A stretch of DNA of 64,000 nucleotides from CAYJBH01 sp964370605 (GTDB taxonomy: Bacteria; Bacillota; Clostridia; Oscillospirales; Ruminococcaceae), in contig CAYJJX010000010.1 of assembly GCA_964370605.1 (NCBI GenBank), positions 1 to 64,000 on the forward strand, read 5' to 3'. Positions within the stretch are counted from its first letter, which is position 1. Each line of letters starts with the position of its first letter. The position numbers were made by a program, and so were the translations under genes. Of this stretch, positions 1 to 7,337 are shown piece after piece. The notes under the pieces are model-generated. The model saw only the letters and a program-made list of their open reading frames with translations, was not told where the DNA came from and did no database searches.

Positions 1-1
1 C

Positions 2-556
2 GGCCCTGCCACAACAACAAACTATATCATAACCTATCTACCCGGTACCATGACCGTTACAGGTACAATACCGGTAGAGGAAGAGGAAGAAGGACCTCCC
101 GTTGACATTGAAGAGGAGGAAACTCCAACAGGCGATGGCGACGAAGAAGATGAACCAGTCGTAATCGAAGAGGAGGATACTCCGACAGGTGACGGTGGTG
201 CATGGTCGCTGGTTGACCTCATTCTGACTCTGATCACAGGCATGATGTGCATAGTGCTGTTGCTCGGCTATCTGACCAAGAAAGAACGTGACGACAATCA
301 AAAAGCTCGCCAAAACAAAAACGAAGACGACGGCGAACTGAAGCGCAAAGGCGCATTCCGTCTGTTCAGCATGGTTCCGATGATCGCAGCTATCATCACA
401 TTTATTCTAACCCAAGACCTTACACAACCCATGATCCTCGTTGACCGCTGGACAATTCTCTTTGTTATCATATTCCTAGTTCAGGTACTTACAGCGGTAC
501 TTTCCAAAAAGAAATATGTCGAGGATAAAGACAAACAAAATACAGCAAATGCATAA
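2..556 (+). CDS. C-terminal part of a membrane-anchored surface protein with acidic stalk (5' end outside window)
   Basis: The reading frame is open to the left window edge, so this is the end of a larger protein; an internal ATG at 50 should not be taken as the start. The visible part begins with a beta-rich stretch, then an acidic Glu/Asp/Pro/Thr linker in which a unit like IEEEETPTGDGDEEDEP occurs twice. Three hydrophobic helices follow (about 22, 20 and 20 residues), with a charged Lys/Arg/Asp/Asn linker between the first and second. This fits a large extracellular protein held in the membrane by its C-terminal helices instead of an LPXTG signal; no sortase motif is seen. It ends before a strong terminator, so it is not co-transcribed with the FHA/kinase genes downstream. 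The function of the missing N-terminal part is unknown. Confidence 0.7.
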   Translation, partial: GPATTTNYIITYLPGTMTVTGTIPVEEEEEGPPVDIEEEETPTGDGDEEDEPVVIEEEDTPTGDGGAWSLVDLILTLITGMMCIVLLLGYLTKKERDDNQKARQNKNEDDGELKRKGAFRLFSMVPMIAAIITFILTQDLTQPMILVDRWTILFVIIFLVQVLTAVLSKKKYVEDKDKQNTANA

Positions 557-585
557 TATCTAACATTGTTGTTATAAGTTAAGTA

Positions 586-626
586 GAACACCCATCGGCC
601 TTTGGTCGATGGGTGTTCTTTGTTTG
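586..626 (+). terminator. Rho-independent terminator
   Basis: A perfect 12-bp stem (GAACACCCATCG, 586-597, with its complement at 607-618) and a 9-nt loop, followed by a T-rich run. It closes the surface-protein gene 30 nt after its stop codon. Confidence 0.9.
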
Positions 627-684
627 TGCAGTATAAATAATATTAAATTCATAAGATATTACAAACGAAAGTGAACGTAGTCCA

Positions 685-722
685 TTTTAATAATTAATAT
701 ATTTGATAGAATTATATCAAAC
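685..722 (+). promoter_or_regulatory. Putative promoter with palindromic operator for the FHA/kinase cluster
   Basis: The inverted repeat TTTGATA-N6-TATCAAA lies at 702-721. A -10-like TAGAAT sits at 707-712 inside it, and a weak -35 (TTTTAA) 16 nt upstream at 685-690. The start codon at 802 is about 80 nt downstream. A near-identical site lies upstream of the GH3 gene at 53184-53203. A palindrome across the -10 element is the usual layout for a repressor operator; the regulator is unknown. The rest of 557-801 is AT-rich with no gene. Confidence 0.5.
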
Positions 723-801
723 AAAAGTGTTTTATGAAGAATAATAAATATGATGGATTTTGAGTTTGTTATTTTGTTTTGAATTTTGTTAGGAGGGGAA
801 T

Positions 802-1369
802 ATGGCGGTAATTAAGTGCGTCGGCGGTCATTTTTATGACGATGCTAAGTTTGATGAATGTCCCCACTGTAAGAATCCATTGCCAAAGAGTCGGGTGATG
901 AGCAACGATCTCACACAATACATGCCTAAAGAGAGCAGCTATTCATCCGGAAACATTATGATAAATATGGGTGGAAANNNNNNNNNNAAACCTTTCAGAT
1001 GAAAAAACGGTGGGGTTATATCGTGACAAACTCGGTATCGAGCCTGTTGTCGGATGGTTAGTCTGTATAAAGGGTAAAGAGGCAGGGAGATCGTATAATC
1101 TGCATGTCGGAAGAAACTTTATCGGACGCTCGCTCAAATCAGATATAGCCATTCCGGACGATGAGTCGGTCAGTGGTGAAGATCACTGTTCTATAGTTTA
1201 TGAGCCCAATAAATATAATTTTTTGATTGCACGTGGTGTCGGGGAAACGGTGATACTAAACGGTCAACCTCTCGCAGATTCAGCACTGCTTTTCGGTGAT
1301 GAAAGTATCGAGATAGGTTTCAGTGAGTTTATATTCATTCCTTTTTGTAAGGAGGGTCGTACATGGTAA
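802..1369 (+). CDS. Zinc-ribbon FHA-domain protein (interrupted by assembly gap)
   Basis: A soluble phosphothreonine-reader protein. The start at 802 has a strong AGGAGGGG site at 791-798. The N-terminus has C6, H10, C20 and C23 (GHFYD...CPHC), with exactly the spacing of the paralogue at 5501. After a short linker the sequence is broken by ten N at 978-987. Beyond the gap the frame shifts by one and an FHA domain follows, beginning with the KTVG...EPVVGWLVC stretch also seen in the paralogue and carrying the GR...S...H phosphopeptide-binding signature (RNFIGRS, then SGEDH). The two halves are clearly one gene; the frame change reflects a gap of unknown true length, not proof of a mutation. 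The stop overlaps the next gene by 7 nt. It probably binds phosphorylated partners made by the neighbouring kinases. Confidence 0.8.
978..987. other. Assembly gap of 10 N inside the first FHA gene
   Basis: Ten undetermined bases. The coding frame before and after the gap differs by one, so the true gap length is not 10, or the junction is imperfect. Confidence 0.95.
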
Positions 1370-3114
1370 AAAAAATCTTACTTGCTGTATTCTTGTTTAT
1401 AGCAATAATGAATGCATCAAGTGTGTTTGCTGATGAGGTTTCGTCCGGTGCGCTGAGAATCGAACAAATTCAATCACAGATGCCGAATATTACAGCATAT
1501 TTCTATTCCGACAACAGTCCGAGCGAAGAGGATATTACACTCGAGATTGCAGGAGAGGTATTGATTCCGACATCGTTTAAGTCAGGCGCACTTTCTGATG
1601 CGGTACACCACTATTTTCTGGTGGATTGCTCAACATCTACAACCCAAGCACAACTCGATGCGGTCAAGATAGCGATAGATCATTTTGCGGATAACATGGG
1701 CGAACATGATTTGGCGACCGTAATCAGCTTTGGTGTTGAGGTGAAGACGGCAATTGCTTCTTCGAACGATTCACAAGCAATAAAGGATGCGGTAGCATTG
1801 CTTGAGGCAAATGAGGCAGGAACAGTGTTTTTTGATGCCCTTGCAGAGGTGTCGGCCCTTGCCGCAGTGGCGCCACTTGCCAATGAAAGAAAACTGCTAT
1901 GGGTATTTTCCGACTCGGTAGATTATAATCTCGGTGGGTTCACTCAAGAAGAAACACGCTCTCTTTTGCTCGATGCCGGTCTTCCGCTCTACGCTTTTGG
2001 ATTTGATAGTGGAACGAAGGAAAATCTTGATAGTTTCGGCGCTCTTGCTCGAACCACGGGCGGAGAAATTACGGTGGTAAACGAGACTACACTACAGCAA
2101 TCCTTTTCTGAAACGCTAAATAGCATTAATAACGAGGTCTATGTCGCTACTTTTGAGGCAAGGTCAAATGTTATTCCGGTTGCCGGAACCACTGTTCGGT
2201 TTTCACTGGGAGAGGTGGTCGGAGAATTCACTCCATCTTTCAAATTCAATATTCCGGATATTATTGCACCACAGATACTTTCGGTTTTGCAAACGGGTGA
2301 GTTGACCATTTCGGTACAGTTTTCAGAACCGGTACAGGGCGCAAATGTGAGAGATAACTATGTGCTCAGCTATCCCGACGGATCACTTGCATCAATTTCA
2401 GCCGCTGCCTATGATGATGAAACACTTGTCACAACACTGACACTTGATGGTGGAGTTGAAGGCGGAGAGGTACAGCTTTTCTGTGATAATATTTCAGACA
2501 TATCGCAGGCAAAAAACGTGGTGGACAATGCAATTGCCTTTTCGCTGACCATCACAGCGCCAAGCCTTCCAGACAGTGCCGATAGCTTGTCGTCAGGGCA
2601 AAGTGAAGGTGCACCGCTCGGTGCTTGGATAGTTCTCATTGTTTTATTTGCATTGATAGTCGTAGCGATAGCGGTTGCGTCGATAAAAAGACGCGAACGT
2701 GCAAAGGCTATGATGGCATCTACCGATAATGCGGACGAGTCGTTCACAGCGGTAGAAATACGAAATGATCTTGCGGGACAGGACACCGGCAGAGCTCATT
2801 TTCAGCAAGCGCCAACCAAAAATATTACGCTGGAAGTCAGCAACTCTGCAGGAGCGTCAAAACAGGTTACATTGCCGATAAATAAGACTATGTTTGTTGG
2901 CCGGAGTGATATTTGCAACGTGACTTTTGACGATCCGAGAATGAGTAGACAACATTTTGTCATTGAAGATACGGCGAATGGTTTTTGTATATCGAATCTC
3001 AGCGAAGGTGGCCGAACTTTTTTGAATGGTGTTCCGATTGACGGAAAACGACAGCTTAGCCACGGTGACAAAATTGAGGCGGGTTCTCATTCTATCGTAT
3101 TCAAGACACGTTAA
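1363..3114 (+). CDS. Secreted VWA-domain protein with transmembrane helix and cytoplasmic FHA domain
   Basis: 583 residues. A signal peptide (residues 1-23, ending SSVFA) is followed by a von Willebrand A domain with an intact MIDAS (D88-x-S90-x-S92) reaching to about residue 260. Next comes an Ig-like module of SbsA type (about 290-400, IIAPQILSV... FSEPV... NVRDNY), one transmembrane helix (about 420-443) followed by basic residues, a linker, and a C-terminal FHA domain (about 503-583; VGRS, SRQH). The topology therefore places an adhesion/ligand-binding head outside and a phosphothreonine reader inside. It overlaps the upstream FHA gene by 7 nt and is followed 12 nt later by a kinase with its own FHA domain. 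Inference: ligand binding by the VWA head could be linked to the kinase/phosphatase pair encoded next to it. Confidence 0.88.
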   Translation: MVKKILLAVFLFIAIMNASSVFADEVSSGALRIEQIQSQMPNITAYFYSDNSPSEEDITLEIAGEVLIPTSFKSGALSDAVHHYFLVDCSTSTTQAQLDAVKIAIDHFADNMGEHDLATVISFGVEVKTAIASSNDSQAIKDAVALLEANEAGTVFFDALAEVSALAAVAPLANERKLLWVFSDSVDYNLGGFTQEETRSLLLDAGLPLYAFGFDSGTKENLDSFGALARTTGGEITVVNETTLQQSFSETLNSINNEVYVATFEARSNVIPVAGTTVRFSLGEVVGEFTPSFKFNIPDIIAPQILSVLQTGELTISVQFSEPVQGANVRDNYVLSYPDGSLASISAAAYDDETLVTTLTLDGGVEGGEVQLFCDNISDISQAKNVVDNAIAFSLTITAPSLPDSADSLSSGQSEGAPLGAWIVLIVLFALIVVAIAVASIKRRERAKAMMASTDNADESFTAVEIRNDLAGQDTGRAHFQQAPTKNITLEVSNSAGASKQVTLPINKTMFVGRSDICNVTFDDPRMSRQHFVIEDTANGFCISNLSEGGRTFLNGVPIDGKRQLSHGDKIEAGSHSIVFKTR

Positions 3115-3126
3115 GGAGCGCATCAA

Positions 3127-4506
3127 ATGACAGAGTTTTGTCACAACTGTTTTGCTGTCGGATTCGATGGTAAATGTGCACAGTGCGGTTATATTTCAAT
3201 ATCTGACGCAGGCTCAAACATAATGCTACAGCCTGGGACGATGCTCAACAGCCGTTTTTTACTTGGCCGTGTGCTGGGTGCAGGCGGGTTCGGGGTAACC
3301 TATCTTGCGAAAGATAATGTTAGCGGTAATAAGGTCGCTGTAAAAGAATATATGCCGGCCTCATTTTCGGTTCGATCTCCGGATGGAAGGACAATTATTG
3401 CATCGGGTGACGAAAACGCAAAGTTATTTGAGCACGGTTTGGCCGTGTTTGAGCGCGAAGCAAGAACATTAGAGTCTTTCTGTGGGAACCATAGCATAGT
3501 TCAGGTATTGCATTCATTCAACGAAAACGGTACCGCATATTTTGTGATGGAATATTTGGATGGAATAACACTCGGAGGTCTCGCTCGTTCCTCTGAAGGC
3601 AGATTGAGTATCGACAATGCGATGCTGATAATGAAATCGACTGCCTCTGCACTGGCTGCAGTACATTTAAAAGGCATGTTGCACCGTGATGTCAGTCCCG
3701 ATAATATACTAATCACTAGGCAAGGGTTTGTTAAGCTTATAGATTTTGGAGCTACAAGATATTTTGTAGGCGAGAAAAGCCGTAGCCTTTCGGTAGTGCT
3801 AAAGGCGGGTTATGCTCCTCCGGAGCAATATTCCAGCAGAGGCAATCAGGGTCCATGGACCGATATATATGCTCTTTGTGCAACGTTTTATCATATGATA
3901 GCCGGTAAACGTCCACCCGATGCACCGGACAGGTTAGACTCGCCGCACCTTGATAATCTAAGAGTTTACGGACTACCGACATCGATAGCGATGGCGCTGG
4001 AAAAGGGATTGGAACTTGACTATCGAAGAAGACAAAGTTCGATGGACGAATTTCTTGCCGCAATATCGAGCGAAAGTCCGGTGGTAAGGCAAGCCGAGCC
4101 ACCTGCTCAAAAGGAATCTTTACCAAAAGCGAGACAAGAGACGTCAAAAGTAGAGCCGCAGTTGCCAGAACAACCGGTGCTTCAAGCTATCGGCACACCA
4201 TATCTCAGTTTGATTATAGATGAAACACCAAGAGACCGATGGATATTGCCGAAAAACATGCCGATGCGTATCGGTCGATCTACTGAAAAATGCCACATAG
4301 TACTGGACAACAAAAATGTCAGCCGTGTGCATTGCGATCTGAAATATGACGAGAAGATGTCGGCATTTATCATTACAGATCTTTCTACAAACGGAACGTT
4401 TATCAACGGCGTTAGACTGGAGAAGAACAAGAGTTATAGATTGGAGCCGGGCAAAAGATTTTACATAATGCCACATGAGTGTGGAATGGAGGTAGGGTTA
4501 TGTTGA
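3127..4506 (+). CDS. Soluble Ser/Thr protein kinase with N-terminal zinc ribbon and C-terminal FHA domain
   Basis: 459 residues, no transmembrane helix. Zinc ribbon C5xxC8...C17xxC20; Hanks-type kinase domain from about residue 43 with glycine loop GAGGFG (51-56), ATP lysine K73 (AVKEY), catalytic loop H186-R-D-V-S-P-D-N193 and D206-F-G. The lysine of the usual HRDLKPEN loop is serine, as in the two other kinases here. A Pro/Gln/Glu-rich linker leads to an FHA domain (about 363-459) with RIGRS, SRVH and STNGTFING, a complete set of phosphopeptide-binding residues. It lies between the VWA-FHA protein and the PP2C phosphatase, whose start it overlaps. Likely the cytoplasmic kinase of the island, able to be recruited to phosphorylated partners through FHA. 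Confidence 0.93.
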   Translation: MTEFCHNCFAVGFDGKCAQCGYISISDAGSNIMLQPGTMLNSRFLLGRVLGAGGFGVTYLAKDNVSGNKVAVKEYMPASFSVRSPDGRTIIASGDENAKLFEHGLAVFEREARTLESFCGNHSIVQVLHSFNENGTAYFVMEYLDGITLGGLARSSEGRLSIDNAMLIMKSTASALAAVHLKGMLHRDVSPDNILITRQGFVKLIDFGATRYFVGEKSRSLSVVLKAGYAPPEQYSSRGNQGPWTDIYALCATFYHMIAGKRPPDAPDRLDSPHLDNLRVYGLPTSIAMALEKGLELDYRRRQSSMDEFLAAISSESPVVRQAEPPAQKESLPKARQETSKVEPQLPEQPVLQAIGTPYLSLIIDETPRDRWILPKNMPMRIGRSTEKCHIVLDNKNVSRVHCDLKYDEKMSAFIITDLSTNGTFINGVRLEKNKSYRLEPGKRFYIMPHECGMEVGLC

Positions 4507-5462
4507 ATTTTTTCAAACGCAAGAACAAGCAAAAGCCGGAATCATTGCCGGTGTCGTCATACGATGCACCGACTATCATGATACCAAAGGATCAACAAGT
4601 CATTGAGACGATCGGTGAAGAAGCCAAGCAACCAGACGATACCTCGATAGTAATATCGTTCCCCGACACGCCGGCCGAATACTTTTTTATCGAGACAGGA
4701 ATAGCAACACATATCGGCACCAGAAAATATCAACAAGACAATGGATATGTAAGCGACTCTGTGAAAGACCCGGAGAGTGAAGTTTTTGGCATCGTGTGTG
4801 ACGGAATGGGCGGAATGTCGAGCGGAGACCTTGCAAGTGCCGACGTGGTCAAATATTTCGTAGAGACACTTAGCGGGGCAGAGAAGAATTGTGATATACC
4901 TGCGCTCTTGGTCAAAACCGCACATGAATCAAATGAAATACTGCTCAACCGATATACAAAACAAGGAAATGACGCAGGTACGACGCTTTCTTGTGTATAT
5001 ATCGTCAAGAACCAACTTTATTGGATTTCGATAGGTGATAGCAGAATTTTTATGATTAGGGGCGAAGAGATGGCAAGCCTTACAAGAGAACATAATCATG
5101 CACTTCAGCTACAAGAGCTTGTTGTCGAGGGTAAGATGTCACAGGATGAGGCAAACTCCAGTGCCAATCGAGAGGCGCTGGTCAGCTATATAGGTGCACC
5201 GACGCTGGACTATATCGACATTTCAAACTCGCCGTTGACGCTTTTTGAAAACGACATTATACTAATCTGTTCCGACGGTCTCACCAAAACACTCACCGAA
5301 CAAGAGATAATGAATTTATTATCGGAAAAACTACCTGTTGCCGATGCGGTACATCGGTTGGTGATCACTGCAATTGATGAAAGTCTTGGGGGACAGGATA
5401 ACACAACAGCGATATTAATACGATATAATGGCGATGAAAAAGTTGCCGAACTATCGAATTAG
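4500..5462 (+). CDS. PP2C-family Ser/Thr protein phosphatase
   Basis: 320 residues from the ATG at 4500, which overlaps the kinase stop by 7 nt and has a TGGAGG site at 4487-4492; a longer start at 4479 has no such support. After about 65 variable residues, the PPM/PP2C motifs are complete: RKYQQDN (about 75-81), VCD101GMGG, GTT, SIGDSR, CSD259G and GGQD300NTT, giving the metal-binding aspartates. It has no membrane helix and no FHA domain. Its role is to remove phosphate from Thr/Ser targets of the neighbouring kinases. Tight coupling to the kinase gene argues for balanced synthesis of the opposing pair. Confidence 0.93.
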   Translation: MLNFFKRKNKQKPESLPVSSYDAPTIMIPKDQQVIETIGEEAKQPDDTSIVISFPDTPAEYFFIETGIATHIGTRKYQQDNGYVSDSVKDPESEVFGIVCDGMGGMSSGDLASADVVKYFVETLSGAEKNCDIPALLVKTAHESNEILLNRYTKQGNDAGTTLSCVYIVKNQLYWISIGDSRIFMIRGEEMASLTREHNHALQLQELVVEGKMSQDEANSSANREALVSYIGAPTLDYIDISNSPLTLFENDIILICSDGLTKTLTEQEIMNLLSEKLPVADAVHRLVITAIDESLGGQDNTTAILIRYNGDEKVAELSN

Positions 5463-5500
5463 TATATATTTATGAATTATCATTTTAAAGGAGAATAGCG

Positions 5501-6178
5501 ATGAATCTTGTAAAATGCAGTAGTGGACATTTTTACGACAGCGAAAGTTTTGGCAGCTGTCCTCATTGTTCAGCCGGTCCGGTTGGCGACAGCAATGTTA
5601 CGGTGCCACTTCAGGCAAGCGGCAATGATGAAGTAACGGTGGCATTGAGTCATGACTCTAACCCAACTGTGCCGTTGAGTGCGGCAGAACAGCAGGCGGT
5701 TGCGCCGATACCGATCAGTGTGCCTTCACTTCAAGACGCAGTCAGTGCGGCGGTCAGTGAACCACCGTCGGCTATCCCAATCGATAACGACAACAAGACA
5801 GTCGGGTTCTTTTCCTCTGCGATAGGCAAAGAACCGGTAGTAGGTTGGCTTGTGTGTTCGTCAGGTGAGCATTTCGGCGAAGATTTCCGACTGAAGAGTG
5901 GTCGCAACTTCATCGGCAGGGCATCGAACATGGATGTGTGCATCACGAAGGACAATACGGTTAGCAGAGAACGACATGCAATCATAGTGTATGAACCGCG
6001 CGGCAACCTGTTTTTAGTTCAACCCGGCGACAGCAAAGAGCTATGCTATCTGAACGATTCTGTCGTGCTTAGCCCACAACCAATAAATGTACACGATAGA
6101 CTGTTGGTCGGCAAAACAGAATTGATGTTCATTCCTTGCTGTACCGAGCGCTTCAACTGGGAAATGTCAAAAGGATAA
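5501..6178 (+). CDS. Zinc-ribbon FHA-domain protein, paralogue of the first FHA gene
   Basis: 225 residues; start preceded by AAAGGAG. The N-terminus C6, H10, C20, C23 (GHFYD...CPHC) matches the protein at 802 in spacing. Residues about 27-95 form a low-complexity linker with repeated TVPL/TVAL units, where the Thr residues (NVTVPL, EVTVAL, NPTVPL) are plausible phosphorylation sites. The FHA domain spans about residues 105-218 (RNFIGRA, SRERH). Both FHA paralogues end with a FIPCC/FIPFC-like tail. The repeated TVPL motif resembles the self-docking phosphothreonine segments of proteins such as GarA, but that is only an analogy. It lies in the island between the phosphatase and a membrane FHA protein. 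Confidence 0.85.
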   Translation: MNLVKCSSGHFYDSESFGSCPHCSAGPVGDSNVTVPLQASGNDEVTVALSHDSNPTVPLSAAEQQAVAPIPISVPSLQDAVSAAVSEPPSAIPIDNDNKTVGFFSSAIGKEPVVGWLVCSSGEHFGEDFRLKSGRNFIGRASNMDVCITKDNTVSRERHAIIVYEPRGNLFLVQPGDSKELCYLNDSVVLSPQPINVHDRLLVGKTELMFIPCCTERFNWEMSKG

Positions 6179-6229
6179 AAGTACCTACAATTCAACACAA
6201 ACATATAACGATAATTAACGGAGGTAATC

Positions 6230-7189
6230 ATGTCACTATCATCACTTAGCTCACTCGAATCCCTCTTGGGCGGAAGTTCAGGTGCTGCCGCAATGCCCGG
6301 TATACTTGGAACAATTGTTTCGCTCATTCAAAGTCTCATTTCATCGGCTGCACTCATCATAGTTTTAGGACTGATGTTTATCGTTGCCTATTGGGCACTT
6401 ACCGGCTTTAAATGGTTGTACATAGGCAGAAAAGCAGGGCTTGACAAGGACTGGATGCCTTTTGTTCCGGTCACAAAAGCGCTTTATCGTCTGAAAATAG
6501 TCGACGAACCTTGGTGGATGGTGTTTTTCTTAGAAGGTTGGTGGCTTTACGGCAGTGCCCTTTATCTTATAGTGATGGCAATAAGTAGCAATAATTGGGG
6601 CACATTCGCACTGATCCTATTGCTCATCTACTATGCTTGCTGTGTTGCATATAACGTATACTGGCGTTATAAGTATTATTTAGCGTTTAACATCAAACCA
6701 CACTTGGCGATTTCCATTCTAGTGCCATTTACAGGCGGTTGTCGTAGAGCCATAGATTATCTTGTAGCATTTACCAATAACTATCAATACGGTAGCACAG
6801 CGTCTGCGACATCAATTCCGGCAGGAGCTAAAGATTTTGTGAATGTACCAAAGGCTCAAAAAAATCCAACAACCCAACCGGGCACTATTTCAGGTCTTTC
6901 CGGCATGTACGCAGGACAGGAAATACCGCTTGCACCGAACGAGGATCTTTTGATAGGTCGCGACAGCACCTGCAACCTTATCATCGACCGCAATGCAGAT
7001 AAGCTTAGCCGCAAGCATTGTAGTATCTCCTACAACCCGTCCATCGGCGCATACATGGTTACCGACTTTTCCAGCAACGGCACATATATTGACGGAGGGA
7101 ACAGATTGGTTGCAAACATGGCTACACAGATGCAGCGTGGTACCGTTATAGCCCTTGGCAACAGAGAGAACAGATTCCGATTGAATTAA
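6230..7189 (+). CDS. Polytopic membrane protein with C-terminal FHA domain
   Basis: 319 residues; start preceded by ACGGAGGT. A Ser/Gly/Ala-rich N-terminus is followed by about four hydrophobic segments (near residues 24-65, 103-125, 125-145, 160-180) with a conserved-looking motif GRKAGLDKDWMPFVPV between them, resembling the DUF5684-type membrane domain where a soluble loop packs on the bilayer. The C-terminus carries an FHA domain (about 225-319) with LIGRDSTCN, LSRKH and SSNGTYIDG. It puts a phosphothreonine reader at the membrane, so it could recruit phosphorylated kinases or FHA partners there. What the membrane part does is unknown. Two stem-loops follow the gene. Confidence 0.82.
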   Translation: MSLSSLSSLESLLGGSSGAAAMPGILGTIVSLIQSLISSAALIIVLGLMFIVAYWALTGFKWLYIGRKAGLDKDWMPFVPVTKALYRLKIVDEPWWMVFFLEGWWLYGSALYLIVMAISSNNWGTFALILLLIYYACCVAYNVYWRYKYYLAFNIKPHLAISILVPFTGGCRRAIDYLVAFTNNYQYGSTASATSIPAGAKDFVNVPKAQKNPTTQPGTISGLSGMYAGQEIPLAPNEDLLIGRDSTCNLIIDRNADKLSRKHCSISYNPSIGAYMVTDFSSNGTYIDGGNRLVANMATQMQRGTVIALGNRENRFRLN

Positions 7190-7204
7190 GCATACATTTA
7201 TTTA

Positions 7205-7276
7205 GTCGACCTTGCAATGGACAACGGCCTTGCGGGGTCGGCTACAATGATAATGTTTTTCAAAAACATTATCATT
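7205..7276 (+). terminator. Double stem-loop between membrane FHA gene and PASTA kinase
   Basis: First hairpin: arms 7205-7217 and 7230-7242, 13 pairs including several G-T pairs. Second hairpin: a perfect 15-bp stem (AATGATAATGTTTTT at 7246-7260 with 7262-7276) with a one-base centre, followed by a T-rich run from about 7281. It may terminate or attenuate the first part of the island; alternatively the second palindrome is a protein-binding site. Confidence 0.6.
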
Positions 7277-7337
7277 AGGATGTTTTATTTTTTTGAAAAG
7301 AGTATAAACCTGTATATAAAAACGAAAGGTTATAACC

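Noticed and set aside
802..5462. Classical TerY-P stress triad or type VI/VII secretion locus
   Set aside because: VWA, kinase and PP2C genes are present, but there are no TerD, WXG100, EssC or T6SS structural genes in the window, and the VWA is exported.
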